Positions 39,321 to 51,543 of a stretch of 64,000 nt of DNA are shown in pieces; positions within the stretch are counted from its first letter, which is position 1; each line of letters starts with the position of its first letter. The stretch covers positions 478,630-542,629 of the forward strand of contig QANU01101148.1 of the NCBI GenBank assembly GCA_003254905.1. The letters are read 5' to 3'. The stretch is from Nissolia schottii. Lineage: Eukaryota; Streptophyta; Magnoliopsida; Fabales; Fabaceae. Made by a program: the position numbers and the translations under genes. The notes under the pieces were generated by a model. The model was given only the letters and a program-made list of their open reading frames with translations, searched no databases and was not told the origin of the DNA.

Positions 39321-40827
39321 AGAATCAGTAACCCCAGCTTGGTTCAAATTCAAATTCTATATTGAGCAATCATTGGCTAATGATGAAGCAGGAATTTTGG
39401 CGGTTACTAATTGGTTTCATTTGAAGCCACAACTAAATCATGTTGCCGGTATGGTTTTTAAGCAAGCCGCAGTGAGTGTTTAAACTTGCTAATTCACTCC
39501 AGAGCTTGAGAGGTTCCACTTTTATGAGCCTTTTCACTCCAATTATTTTTATTTCTTTTCTCCTTCTTGTTTTCCGTTCATTGGGGAAGTAGTGCCTCCA
39601 TGTAGAGTGTCAAAAGCTCCCAGTTTAGTGCTCCTTAGCGGTCAATCATTTTCAAGCGAGTGGCTTTCTTCACGGTCTATTTTAGATCATGTATTTATTT
39701 TTAAAGTTATTTATTTATTTATTTATTTATTTTAAGAATTATTTTATTTATGCATATTTTATAAAATCCTAAGAGGTAGAACTTAGTATTTTATTTTATA
39801 TATTTATGAAGTTAGTTATTATTAAGAATTCTTTTATTTAATTAGTTATTTTCTTATAATTATTTATTTAGAAACTCTTTATTTATGAAGTAAATATTTA
39901 TGAAGCTATTTTAGAAAATCATTAAATTATTTTAGAACTACATGAGACCACCTATTTTATTGCATTACATAAAGTCATGTTGCGTGTGTATGATTAGTAT
40001 TAAGTGATATAAATATTCATATGATTCAGAGAGTTTAAGGCTGATAGGAAGCATGGACCACCTCCGACGTGGGAAGAGTTCTCTGCAGAATTTCTGGAAC
40101 AGTTCCTTCCTTCAAGCAAGATCGACAAGATGGTTGACGAGTTTCTTCAATATTTTCAAGTTATAATATGTGATATTATTAAGATAGGTACGTTAATAAA
40201 CCATTTTAAAAGTAGTTTATAAAAAAATTATTTTGCATTTTTCATTAAAAAATTAACATAAAATTTCAATTTTATTATTTTAATTTTTTTAAATTAATAA
40301 ATGAATATTAAATAATATATAATAAATATTGTGTCCTATATATATATTAACATTTAAATATCAAGAATTTTAAAAATTAAAATAATTTTAATATTTATAA
40401 ATAATTTGAAATAGTAATAATAATTTTTTATTATAAAATTGACTTAACTATATAAGTATTTCGTATAATGGGTAGTTTTGAAAATTCACAAGTATAGAAT
40501 GTGTTTTGAGGTTAAGTGTAGGCTTTAAAAATAGAGGGGAGGGTTGTGTAATAATGATATCTCTAGAGTGTATTTTACTCTTTTAACAATAAATGCATTT
40601 TAACACTGGAGTCTACCCATTTTCATCCAACCAAACATGGTGCCTTCTACAATGGTCCCTATAAGTCCTCCTTTAGCTTTCAATGGCTCCCTACAAATTG
40701 CTCTAAATATTACAATAATGTCATTCCCTCTCATTAAACAAGTCTCAAATAATATTGCAAGAAGAGTCTAAATATTTTTTATTTGCAAATACAGTTCCTC
40801 ACTCTCTCACCTTCTTTCCATAGTCAC
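39321..40827. other. intergenic, very AT-rich, no gene seen
   Basis: Includes (ATTT)n-like runs near 39705-39730 and long AT-rich stretches to 40.45 kb. The open frame at 39244-39483 continues from the LINE relic without a recognisable domain. Confidence 0.5.
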
Positions 40828-41507
40828 TAGGGGTGAGAATAGGTCAAACTACGCTAGGCCTAGCTCTTCATAGGTTAAGCCTACATTATAATGTTGGGCT
40901 TGAGCCTAATTTGTGGCCTTAAGTAGGCCTTTTCTTTTTTCCAGCCTAAGTTTGGCTTGTCTCAAGGCCTTGTTGGCCTGTAGCCTGATTATAAGGTCTG
41001 TCAATCTAGGGAATTACGGAAAAAAGACAATGGAAAATTGAATGCCTAAAACAGTAGTATTCCATATTTGAAGATGAAACAACGAAAAAAATTGATAACT
41101 TTTTCTTTGTATTTTTACTCATTAACCAAAAATAGATATGTACTTATTTTTTGTAAAAAACATTGTAGTTAAGTTTTAAATAATTAAATATTGAACAGTT
41201 ATAGAAACAAACTGTCTAGCATAATCGTTGACACTTGACAGTGCATTTCCACATTGTAATGAACACAAGTTTGAATTTCTGTTGAAAGCTTTTTAGTTTT
41301 TCAAACCATAACCATAAATGAGTATTAATATGTTGGCTTGGTAGACTGAGTAGGCCTTGCAAATAGCCTAGGTCTGGTCTATTTATATTAACAGGCTTTT
41401 AAAAGAGCCTAGGCTTGACTTGTTTTCTAAATAGGCTGGCCTGGATAAGCCTAAAATAGATTGGGTCATATGCCCTTGTTGAACAGTCTGACCTGTTTCT
41501 ACCCCTA
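40828..41507. mobile_element. 680-bp hAT-like non-autonomous element
   Basis: Ends TAGGGGTGAGAATAGGTCAA and (right end read inward) TAGGGGTAGAAACAGGTCAG form inverted termini. The interior has many AGGCCT-type phrases and no coding region. Flanking octamers ATAGTCAC and ATCATCAT match at only 5 of 8 positions, so the target duplication is weak or decayed. Confidence 0.6.
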
Positions 41508-41810
41508 ATCATCATTGTATCTAAAACCCATCATCTCCCTCCTTTGCCCTGACCTAATAGTCCTTCATTCCCTCAAATTCAAGCTCCATCCACCGTCATT
41601 GCTTTGACGGCTATGTCTTCAATGCTTTCTTCTTCTTCTTACAAAGATTATGCAGGTCACCCCAAAGATACAACCCTATTGCGAAATCCATTATGGAAAG
41701 CTTCTATATATAGAGGGAGGAGGAGACCCCCTTCTAGAGTTGTTACCAATGCGGGACTAATTCCCGATGTCCCAACACTCGTCTCACACAAGATGAACCC
41801 CGATGAACAT

Positions 41811-41910
41811 CATCTCGCGCGAGATGAGCTTCAGAAATGACTTTTGTCCCTTGTGACTTGCATCTCGTGCGAGATACTCGCACGAGATGTTATACGTCTC
41901 GCACGAGACG
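41811..41910. repeat. cluster of CTCG(C/T)GCGAG palindromes
   Basis: Three inverted repeats in 100 bp: CATCTCGCGCGAGATG (perfect 16-bp palindrome), CATCTCGTGCGAG-ATA-CTCGCACGAGATG (13-bp arms, 3-nt loop), and CGTCTCG-CA-CGAGACG. All are variants of one motif. They may be the remains of an LTR or spacer-type repeat. GC-rich compared with the surroundings. Confidence 0.8.
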
Positions 41911-42059
41911 TGCCCTCCCTTTTTTTTCTAAGGGTCGTCATAGTGTTATGTGGCTACCTAATGGGTAAAACCACTGTATAGTCACCTCACAAAAGGACAA
42001 AATAAGTGTATAAAATACAAATAGGTAAGGTCCACTAAGAATTTAAAAAAAAAGTTATT

Positions 42060-42172
42060 TTCTCTCTCTTCTACACACTCTCACTTTTTTCTCTCTTCTA
42101 GACACTCTCACTTTTCTCTCTCTTCTACACACTCTCACTTTTCTCTCTTTTCTACACACTCTCACTCTCAAC
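42060..42172. repeat. ~28-bp minisatellite, four copies
   Basis: Units of the form TCTCTCTTCTACACACTCTC followed by ACTTTT are repeated four times with small changes (one unit has TAGACAC). It continues into a CT/CTT-rich pyrimidine tract. Confidence 0.9.
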
Positions 42173-42480
42173 TTTGTCTCTCTTTCTCTTTCTCCTAAAA
42201 TATTTGTTTACCTCCTTCTTCTTCCTTATTCCTTCTTTTTTCTTCCTACTACATCTGTATCTCTCATTCCTCCCCCTTCCTCTTCTTCTTCTTCTTCTTC
42301 CTTCGTTCTTCTTCTTCCTTATCCTCCTTCTCCTATTATTATTATTGGTCATATCTTCACAAAAATGTATCATCGTTACAAAGAACATTAACAAGGTATG
42401 TGGTTATCTCTTATTTCTCTTTTTAATTCATAACTTTGTTGTTTATTCTTTCTTTCTTCTTCTTCTTCTTCATCGTCTTT
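42173..42480. repeat. pyrimidine-rich (CTT)n tract
   Basis: Dense CTT, CCT and TCT triplets, interrupted near 42340-42430. The open frames over it (poly-Phe/Leu on one strand, poly-Arg/Lys on the other) are composition artefacts. Confidence 0.85.
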
Positions 42481-42559
42481 ATAGAATTTCTTTTAGATTG
42501 AATTTTGCTACAGATCAAATCATCACAAAATTTATAATGCTAGTTACTGAGTTATAAAA

Positions 42560-44479
42560 TGTTGGTTGCTGTGTTACAATAATTTAGTTTGCAAACTGAT
42601 TCATTAATGGTTTCAGACACAAAAATGTAGGTTTTTGTGCATGTAAATTTAGGTTTCTGTGTGTGCAAATGTTGATTTCTTTATGCTTCATGATAGAAAA
42701 ATTTGTTTTCAAAAAATGTTGGCCCCTCGACAAAATTTGAAACGGAATAATGAGGGAGGGAGAGTGGCATTCACGTAGAGGTGTTCATGAGCCGAGTTAG
42801 AATGAAATTCAAGATACCCAAACCCGGCCCTATATTTTGTCGGGTCAAATTTTAAGTCCAAACCCTGCCCTATGCTTGAGTAAGCTCAATTATGTTCAGG
42901 CCAAATTAAGACTAGGTGTAAACTGGATTTTGATCGGGTGGTTCGCACCAATGCTTTCTTAGAAGCACTTTTTTTGTATAACCAAGGAAAATGAATCAGA
43001 AGAATCATGTACAATGAATGATCCTATAGGTTGAAACTGATCTAAAATCTCCTATTAAATACTAAGCTCCTTGAAAAAAAATACATATATAATATATAAA
43101 CAAGTCAACAAACAACACAATACAATTCAAGTCACTAGAGCAAGTCAATAGAGTAATAAATGCTTAAGTCAAACTAACACCAACCCAATTAAAATGACAA
43201 ATTCAATAAAAGAAACACATTAAAAAGATATTTTCATCCATCCACAAATTATAATAGAAGGAATTGCATTCATTAGAGATTATCATAAAGATAGTGGGTC
43301 CTAAGTCAAATCTTCTAAACTTCGATACGCTTACAAACATATGCGTTGAAATTGCAATTAAATACCAAAAACAAAATTGCACTAAACACGACTTCCTATT
43401 GTTCTAATACAATATTTATAGGCTTCTATTCACCATAAAAACAAGTATTTGAAACTACAGTTGAGTTCCAAAATATTTACAAGTTAAATTTCTACCTGAA
43501 TATCAAAAAAACTGTAGCAATACATGATCCCGACTTCCTTTGGGAGTATACTATCGGGTCTCACTTTTTTTTCTCTTTTTTCTCCCGTGTTTGACATAAA
43601 AAGAAACTAATGTTGTAAATTGAAGAAACTAACGCTATTGAAAAAAGAAACCAACATAAAAAAAATGTTGGTTTTTTTTAGTTTAACAATATTGATTTCT
43701 TTTTTTAGTAGAGTTTGGTTATTTTTCAACAAAGTTGATTTCTTTTTTTAACATAATTGGATTCTTATTCTGGTGGATAAAGAGTGAAATGTATAAGAGG
43801 TTTGAAAGAAAAAAAAAACCAACTTCGTTGAAAAAAGAAATGAACCTATTTAAACAGAGGAACCAAATGGTTTGTTTTTTATTAAAGGAGTTGATTTTTT
43901 TTAGCGACATTGAATTTTTGTTCTAATCAGAAAGAGAGAGAATATGATATGAATGAGGGATAGTCATGTGATATTGTGAAAAAAGTTGTGATATGGATAG
44001 AGAAACAATATAATAATGATATTTTATTTATTTTGTGTGGGGTTAACTATCAGTATATTTTGTACATTAACTCTAATGTGGCTAGAGAAGGAAAAATAAT
44101 ATAATAATAAATTCTTTTTATTTATTTATCTTGTGTGAGGTTCACTGTCAATATATTTTGCACATGAATTCTAGTGTGGCCAATACGTGGCCACCAATTT
44201 TATTGTTCACCTAGCAATGCTCTTTTAGGGCAGACCTAAGAAAGCCTAACAAGAGAGATATTTTCTTTCCAATCATGTGTTATATATATTTGGAAAAATC
44301 CCCAATTTAGTCCTTTTAAATTTTGAGTTTGTTCAATTTACTCCTTTCTAAATTTTTTGGGCCAATTTTCAAATTTTTTTGAGTTGTAATTGCTTATGTG
44401 GTACTTAACGGACCACGTCAATGTCATTGGCATGTGCCTTGCATATGACATGAAATGACGTCGTTTTGCTCATGCCCCT
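42560..44479. other. intergenic, TE-like fragments, no gene seen
   Basis: Contains a region near 42775-42900 with AAACCCGGCCC-type phrases like those of the short TIR elements. It also has self-complementary T- and A-rich pieces near 43.57-43.92 kb and a diverged tandem pair at 44003-44180. Confidence 0.45.
44003..44180. repeat. diverged tandem repeat of ~90 bp
   Basis: Two units share TTATTTATTTTGTGTGGGGT / TTATTTATCTTGTGTGAGGT, ATATTTTG(T/C)ACAT and CTAGTGTGGC-like ends, with about 20% differences by eye. Confidence 0.7.
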
Positions 44480-45480
44480 TTATTTAAAAAACTTCTAATT
44501 TTTGCATGAGGTGACCAATAACTTTGCCACTAAGCTACCAACATTGTTGTGTTATAATTAATGCTACAACTATTATATTTATTTTGTACTTGACACGTGT
44601 TACTAATTAGCAACTAAAAAAGTTGAATTTAGTATATCAGGTTAAATAAGCAAACACTATTACCACTAAGTTACCAATATTATTATGTTATTTTGTTGCA
44701 ACCATTATATATATTTTATAATTGAACTGTATTATTGATGAGTTAAAAAATCAAACTTTAGCGAAAAAAACACAAATAAAAATTTTAATAAGCTTAAAAT
44801 AATTTTAATAGAGTGTCATTAATAAAATTTTATTTTTTAATTAAAAAATTATTAAATTAAGCTTATTAATAATATTAATAGATTCATTATCAGATTAATC
44901 CTATTAATATTGAATTGTATACCGATGAGTTAAAAAAATTACATCTTTATGAAAAAAAAGCTTAAGTAAAAATTATAATAGAATTAAAATAACTCTAATA
45001 CATTGTCATTAATGAAAATTTTATTTTATTAATGAAAATTTAATAAATTATACTTATTAATAATATTAATAGATTAAGAATCAAATTAATCATATTAATA
45101 TTTTAAAAAATATTAACAATATGTTTAATTTATTAACTTTTCATTAGCAAGATAAAATTTTTATTAATCACGCTCTATTATAGTTATTTTAAGCCTATTA
45201 AAAACTTTGTTTATGGTTTTTCATAAAACTTTGATTTTTTTAACTCATCAATAACACAATTTAATTATAAAATATATATAATGGTTATAACAAAATAGCA
45301 TAATAATATTGATAACTTAGTAGTAATGATGTTTGTTTACTTAGTTTGACGTACTAAGTTTAACTTTTTAGTCACTAATTAATAACTCAATTTTAATATC
45401 ATAACACAACCAGGAGAGTAGCTTGCTCAATGAAAAATCTTGGGTTTGATTCTCTCCTCACCCAAAAATTGGAATTTTTA
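44480..45480. mobile_element. 1-kb foldback (large inverted repeat)
   Basis: The left arm (about 44480-44870) and right arm (about 45090-45480) are reverse complements over nearly 390 bp. Examples: CCATTATATATATTTTATAA in the left and its complement in the right; GATGAGTTAAAAAA; and outer CAAAAATT with GTAGCTT. A third partial copy of the arm lies in the loop near 44910-45030. The arrangement suits a foldback or MULE-type element, or two nested copies in opposite orientation. No coding sequence. It ends only about 160 bp before the PPR start codon. Confidence 0.75.
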
Positions 45481-45641
45481 TATATTTTTTTCCGGCATTA
45501 TATGAGTCTGCCCTCGTCTGGCCTTTTCAATCCCATATCCGAACAATCCTGCAGCAGAGCTAGAGGGCAGGACCAGTAATGGAGTGAAGATTTCCATAAC
45601 CATAACATAACCTTGATTGAAGTTAATTGATTAATTGAATT

Positions 45642-47654
45642 ATGTGCTCATTCTCATTCTCTATAACATGTTCAATCCTTCCGGGTTGGCCTTGTTCATC
45701 CTCCCTTTCATGCAAAACCACCATTAACATCACCTCCACCGCCACCACCACATCCGTAGCAACTACAGCCAAAGATGTGTGGACCAGAACATCCCCCTCT
45801 TATTCTTCCTCTTCCGACACCAACCTCCAACGTCGCACCCGAAGCAGAACCCAACGACAGCCACCTGCTTTCCTGGACCACAGCGTGGACATGGACGAGC
45901 TGTTAGGCTCAATCGGAGAGACAGAAAACGAGGAACAACTCTATGCTCTCATGTCCCCTTACAGCGGCAGACAGCTCTCTATCCGTTTCATGGTTTCGCT
46001 ACTCTCACGCGAGCCCGATTGGCAACGCTCTCTCGCTCTCCTCGACTGGATCAACGACAAGGCCCTCTATTCCCCTTCCGTGTTTGCCTACAACGTTGTC
46101 ATCCGCAACGTACTCCGAGCCAAGCAGTGGCAAGTTGCACACGGCCTGTTCGAGGAAATGCGCCAAAGGGGTCTCGCGCCTGATAGATACACTTACTCGA
46201 CGCTTATCACTTATTTTGGAAAGCAAGGAATGTTTGACTCCTCGTTGTTCTGGCTACAACAGATGGAGCAGGACAACGTCTCGGGGGACCTTGTGCTGTA
46301 TAGCAACTTGATTGAGCTTTCGCGGAAGCTGTGTGATTACTCCAAGGCCATTTCCATCTTCATGAGGATGAAGAGGGCCAGCATTACTCCTGACCTTGTA
46401 GCGTATAACTCAATGATTAATGTGTTTGGAAAGGCTAAGTTGTTCCGCGAGGCTCGCCTTCTTCTTCAAGAGATGAGGGGTAATGGCGTTCAGCCGGATA
46501 CCGTGAGTTACTCCATACTGCTTGTGATGTATGTTGAGAATCAGAAATTTGTTGAGGCGCTTTCGGTGTTCTCTGAGATGAATGAAGGGAAGTGCCTGCT
46601 TGATCTCACGACTTGCAATATCATGATTGATGTTTATGGCCAGCTTGACATGGCCAAGGAAGCCGATCGACTGTTCTGGAGCATGAGAAAGATGGGAATT
46701 GAACCCAATGTCGTTAGTTACAATACGCTTTTGAGGGTATATGGAGAGGCTGAGCTTTTTGGGGAAGCCATCCATCTGTTTCGTCTGATGCAGAGGAAGG
46801 GTGTGGAGCAGAATGTTGTCACATACAATACCATGATGAAGATCTATGGCAAGTCTCTTGAGCATGAGAAGGCGACGAATCTCATTCAAGAAATGCAGAA
46901 TAGAGGTATTGAGCCGAATGCCATCACTTATTCCACAATAATATCTATCTGGGGAAAGGCAGGGAAGCTGGATAGGGCGGCCATGTTGTTTCAGAAGTTA
47001 AGGAGCTCAGGAGTTGAAATTGATCAAGTTCTTTACCAGACAATGATTGTTGCCTATGAGAGGGCAGGTTTAGTTGGTCATGCTAAGCGTCTTCTTCATG
47101 AGCTGAGGCGACCAGACAACATTCCCAGAGAGACTGCGATCACAATTCTTGCTAGGGCTGGTAGAATTGAAGAGGCTACGTGGGTTTTCCGGCAGGCTTT
47201 TGATGCTGGGGAGGTGAAAGATATATCGGTGTTTGGTTGCATGATTGATCTTTTCTCAAGGAACAAAAAGCATGCAAATATTGTTGAAGTGTTTGAGAAG
47301 ATGAGAGAGGTGGGATATTTTCCTGATTCCAATGTTATTGCTCTTGTGCTGAATGCTTTTGGGAAGCTGCGTGAATTTGGGAAGGCAGATGCTTTATATA
47401 GTGAGATGCATGAAGCTGGGTGTGTGTTTCCAGATGAAGTTCATTTCCAGATGCTCAGTCTATATGGGGCAAGAAAGGATTTCGCAATGGTAGAGTCTTT
47501 GTTTGAGAAGCTGGATTCTGATCCCAACATTAACAAGAAGGAGTTGCATCTTGTTGCTGCCAGCATTTATGAAAGAGCAGATAGACTCAATGATGCTTCC
47601 CGAATCATGAACAGGATGAATCAAAATGCAATTAGAAATCATGACCATGCTTAG
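45642..47654 (+). CDS. P-class pentatricopeptide repeat protein, chloroplast-type (At5g39980-like)
   Basis: Intronless 670-codon frame. The first 75 residues are rich in Ser, Thr and Arg with few acidic residues, as in a plastid transit peptide. Then come PPAFLDHSVDMDELL and a chain of about 13 PPR motifs from residue about 145 to 640, each with the alternating pattern seen in VSYNTLLRVYGEAELFGEA. There is no C-terminal E or DYW domain, so it is P-class, expected to bind plastid RNA for splicing, processing or stability. The whole length parallels Arabidopsis At5g39980, which I recall as PDM3, needed for chloroplast development and intron splicing; the target RNA here is inferred. The gene has higher GC than its flanks, and a good AATAAA lies at 47957-47962. 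The start is the first ATG after in-frame stops. A foldback element lies just upstream. Confidence 0.95.
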   Translation: MCSFSFSITCSILPGWPCSSSLSCKTTINITSTATTTSVATTAKDVWTRTSPSYSSSSDTNLQRRTRSRTQRQPPAFLDHSVDMDELLGSIGETENEEQLYALMSPYSGRQLSIRFMVSLLSREPDWQRSLALLDWINDKALYSPSVFAYNVVIRNVLRAKQWQVAHGLFEEMRQRGLAPDRYTYSTLITYFGKQGMFDSSLFWLQQMEQDNVSGDLVLYSNLIELSRKLCDYSKAISIFMRMKRASITPDLVAYNSMINVFGKAKLFREARLLLQEMRGNGVQPDTVSYSILLVMYVENQKFVEALSVFSEMNEGKCLLDLTTCNIMIDVYGQLDMAKEADRLFWSMRKMGIEPNVVSYNTLLRVYGEAELFGEAIHLFRLMQRKGVEQNVVTYNTMMKIYGKSLEHEKATNLIQEMQNRGIEPNAITYSTIISIWGKAGKLDRAAMLFQKLRSSGVEIDQVLYQTMIVAYERAGLVGHAKRLLHELRRPDNIPRETAITILARAGRIEEATWVFRQAFDAGEVKDISVFGCMIDLFSRNKKHANIVEVFEKMREVGYFPDSNVIALVLNAFGKLREFGKADALYSEMHEAGCVFPDEVHFQMLSLYGARKDFAMVESLFEKLDSDPNINKKELHLVAASIYERADRLNDASRIMNRMNQNAIRNHDHA

Positions 47655-47956
47655 AAGTTTGCACCTACTTTTCCCTGTATAACTTGTATTGTTGATGAAC
47701 ATTCTTTTATCCCTGACCATCCATAAATACTGTAATCAGAAAATCTCTCACATTAACTAGGTGTCATATGTGTATATATATTTTTGGTTTCTCACATATC
47801 GAAGCTAATCATGTTCAAGTATTGTGAGACACTCGAATGTGAGCGACTCTTCCAAGATTTACATTGTGGTTTTCTGCGTTGTAATGGACTAGCTACCATA
47901 TAGCTAAACATAACCTCAGCTGTTGCCCTATTTATATATGATATATGTTTTGGTAC

Positions 47957-47962
47957 AATAAA
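47957..47962 (+). terminator. candidate polyadenylation signal of the PPR gene
   Basis: AATAAA in TACAATAAATG, about 300 bp past the stop codon. Plausible but not the only AT-rich candidate. Confidence 0.35.
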
Positions 47963-50339
47963 TGTTCTACTAAGGAAAAACTGAGCCTCTCATGCTTCTT
48001 GTTTGCAGAATGTTGAGTCACTCCCGTGTCAATCCCATGTCAACTGCTAACTCAACATGATAATCACTTATTTTAATAATATTTTCTTTTATATAATCAA
48101 TTATGTGAGAATCAAATTATATTTGGATACTTCACTTGAAATGTGATTTTACGTTAATCTGTTTTGTTTAGATTGTAGGAAAAAGTTGTTTTCGTATGAT
48201 AAAATTACTAAAATAGGTATGCAATATTTATTTATATTATATAATATAATATATTAAAGTTAGGATTAATTTTGTAAAAACAAAAAAAAAAGGCATGTAC
48301 TATACAAACAGCTTTTCACTCAAAATGTCCAAATTTTTAGAATGAAGATTATTTTGCAAAAACAGCTTTTTTGGGGAGAAAAAAGTTGTTGATTATAAAT
48401 TGTATTTAACCCAGACATAATAGATGTTATGCAAACAACTTTGGTTTAGAAAGAAAGTTGTTTCCGATGGTTGCCAAACACACCATTAGTTATGCAGGTG
48501 TAAGTAATTGAAAGCAATGAATTTTTGTGCTTTGTTGTGTTTCTTGTCATTGATAAATATTGAGTTATGGAAGACTCTTTACAGTGTTATTACGTGTTAT
48601 ATTTCCCAATTTATGAATTAGAGAAGGGTTAAGTGATTTTGTGAGTCAGACCGCATACAATATTTGATTAATTGCGAATCTGACAACTTTTTGTTGCTTG
48701 AATCCTATAATAGTTATGAGCGAGTTATGTGATTGTTTTGAGGGGGGTTCTTTAAAGTACCAAGGAAACAATGAAAGTAAGTCAATCAAGATCAAATGAA
48801 AAATACGATAAAAACAACACAAGAACAATGAAAAAAAAAAATCCTCTTTTCTATTGTCTGATTCTCTTTTTTCAATTACATGAGTTTTTCCTTTGACTTC
48901 TCTAAAATACAAGGCCACATAACATTGATTTTGGGAATGGTGTCACTCCCTAATAGGCATATTTTTTAGGGCAAAATAGTTATCACTCTTTAACCCAAAT
49001 TCTATGTATACAAATTGAGGTGTGTTTGGGATTAGGATTTGAGAATTGTTAATCTTGCAATTAACAATCACTTAATCATGACTTAATGTGTTTGGTGGCA
49101 TAGATCCAATATTGTCTCTGTATGGGACAACTTGAATGACGCCGCATGGTCCAAACTTTCCATGAGATGGATCGGCCTGTGAAAGGAACTATCTTTGTGT
49201 GTGGACTAATAGGATTTTGGAGAACTACATTTTCCTCACCAAGAAATCACAAAGGGAGCCCTTTTCATGAACTTGTGCATAATAGTTAGATGATACATCC
49301 TAGGATTACCTTTAGTACCTATCCCTATGTGTGACCAACCCTATGTTTACACTAGAATGGGAAGACTCTCATCACTAGCCAAAAGACACTTTAACTTAAG
49401 CCATAGATAGGACCTACAACCTAAGACTACTAGGATTGCATGACACCCTGTAGCATCCATAGTGGGCAGTCACCATCAATCCAAGTTGGACAAAGCTAGG
49501 ATTTGAGCGGAAAATGGAGAAGGGGAAAAGGGACCCAATGAATAAAAAGGGACACATTAAATAGAGAGGAGAGTGATGCAATAAAATATAATAACAATCC
49601 CATTTGAAGTCCTTCACTACTTGAATATACATCTCAGACCAAGAAGGACAGTGATGGAGAGAAAAACAAGAGAGAAACAACCATTTGATGAGAGAAAGCC
49701 TAAGAAACACATTAGAAGTCTAAAAAGATCAGTAACTCACTATTCAAAAAGTGGGAAGGAGGCATAAGTTCGATCATGCTCTAAAGAGCCCTTTTGATAG
49801 TGTTTTTTGTTTACTCCAACTATCTACACACAGGGAATAATTCTAATCTCTTATCATTCTTCCCATTTTCCTCTAAGTTTACAAACACGATTTTTTATTC
49901 GAATGAAGGTGTCACTATAATTGGTTTTCATGTTGAGGTGTCATGATTGATCTTCAATTGTTTTGTCCATCAATCATAGCTCATGGGCCCTTTCAACCTT
50001 GGCCCAACCCATGTTTTCTGTGAGTCCCATGTTGGTGGGCGAAACGCTAAGGAGTGCAAGGTGCATGGGGCACTTTGGCGTGCTAGATGTTGGGATGCGA
50101 CGCTTAGGCCTTGATATGTGTGATGTGAGGTTGCTCCCTCATGAGCGTTGTTGGCCAGAAAGTGGAGCGTCTTCCTTTGGCGTTGCTGGTTGGGAAGCAG
50201 GATGATCCCCAAACAGTGATGCCATTTGGCCTACATGCTTATTACCACACAACTTTAATAATCTATATGATTTATCGTTACAATTAAATTATCTATGCAG
50301 TGATAAATCCAAGGTTTAATTAGTAGAAAAATCTCCATA
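47963..50339. other. intergenic, no gene seen
   Basis: AT-rich DNA. Short open frames at 48646-48918, 49414-49710 and 49963-50205 have no recognisable domain. Confidence 0.5.
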
Positions 50340-50960
50340 GTTTCACCTAATAAATGATGATTTTTTCCAGTTACGGCATACTGAGAGAAGGGTTGACATT
50401 CTTGCTGCAACTTCAACAAGATTGTAGACTTTTTGAAGAGAGCTTCAATTTCACTACAGATGATACGATATCTGAGCCTAGATAAGGCAGATAGGATGTT
50501 GGATATGCGTTTTGAGCCATTAATATGGAAAATTGTCGAACAAATAGGCAAAGCTATAGTGGCATCAAATAATAATCAAGAGAAATATTACGTAAAGATG
50601 AAAATTTTATTTAGTTAAACGTAAATAAGGATTGATAGTTCTTCAAGACTAAGTCTCTCAATTCTAGTCTACGTGATGCATTCTACTCAACCCTAAATCA
50701 TCCACTCTTTTCCAATCATTACCACTCTTTTCTAACTCAACCCTAAAACCTTAAACAGTGTACAAGGAAAGGTATTATCTCAGTTCATGGAAAGTGCATC
50801 TCAACATTAACACGACGGTGTCATTTCCAACCTGGAGAGATAGGATTTCAATCGCATAAATAATGTTACAAAAATTAAATTTAAAGAAATAGACAATGCA
50901 AGGGATCATTCAAGTTGGCTAAGCCACAATGTGCTACTAATTCGTACTTGCATTGAGTAG
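50340..50960 (+). pseudogene. unprocessed fragment of the DEAD-box helicase gene
   Basis: The plus strand matches the helicase at 31.8-37.2 kb. It has the end of intron 2 with its acceptor (ATTTTTTCCAG), then exon 3 sequence reading [20 protein letters not shown], with DEAD changed to DKAD and a stop upstream. After a gap comes the end of exon 4 (GTGTACAAGGAAAG) with its donor, followed by about 150 bp related to intron 4. Because intron sequence is included, the copy was made from genomic DNA, not mRNA. It is inverted relative to the parent gene and heavily deleted. Not functional. Confidence 0.85.
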
Positions 50961-51543
50961 TTTAACCGCTAATTTTTAAATTCTCCCGTCTTATTTTTAA
51001 AAGTTTATTTCTCCAGTGCCCCTTTAGTACTCTGTTTTCTAGTGCCTATAAAACCAATGGTTCAGAGTTTTTATGAATTGAATGGTTATGCTTAAAAGTA
51101 TTTTTTTCGTGTAAAAATTTGTTGCTCTTCCTTCAGTATTCCACCCACTGAATTTGCTTTTAAAGTATACCTTACAAAGAGTACTGTATTAGAAGCTGCC
51201 CACGCCACTTTGTATATCACTCTAATTTTAACAAAATAAACATTAATGTAGATTACAACTTTTTTGCCTCAAAGTTTATTTCACATATTATTAATTATCA
51301 TGAATGGTAGAAAAATGACCGAGAAACATAACTAGAATAGAACAGAAACAGTTCTTGGTAGGATAACATGAAAACCTTAACATAGCTGCAAATAGGGCTA
51401 CCTGGCAAACACCGTACTTAGAACAAGTGAAAATACAGAGCAGAATGTTTGCAATCTTTTACAACTCACTATGTTGCTTAATTCTATTGCACAGCCAGAA
51501 ACAAGTAGAGGTTATTTGCAGCCCTCTTGCATCTAAACATCAA

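Noticed and set aside
42174-42557. 127-residue plus-strand open frame and the matching Arg/Lys-rich minus-strand frame
   Set aside because: Both come from the (CTT)n pyrimidine tract; the residues are low-complexity and have no start context or family resemblance.
46410-46889. 159-residue minus-strand frame inside the PPR gene
   Set aside because: Antisense shadow; the plus strand carries regular PPR motifs throughout.
49963-50205. 80-residue plus-strand frame near a conserved-looking GC-rich patch
   Set aside because: No domain, an equal-length frame on the other strand, and no splice context; treated as chance.
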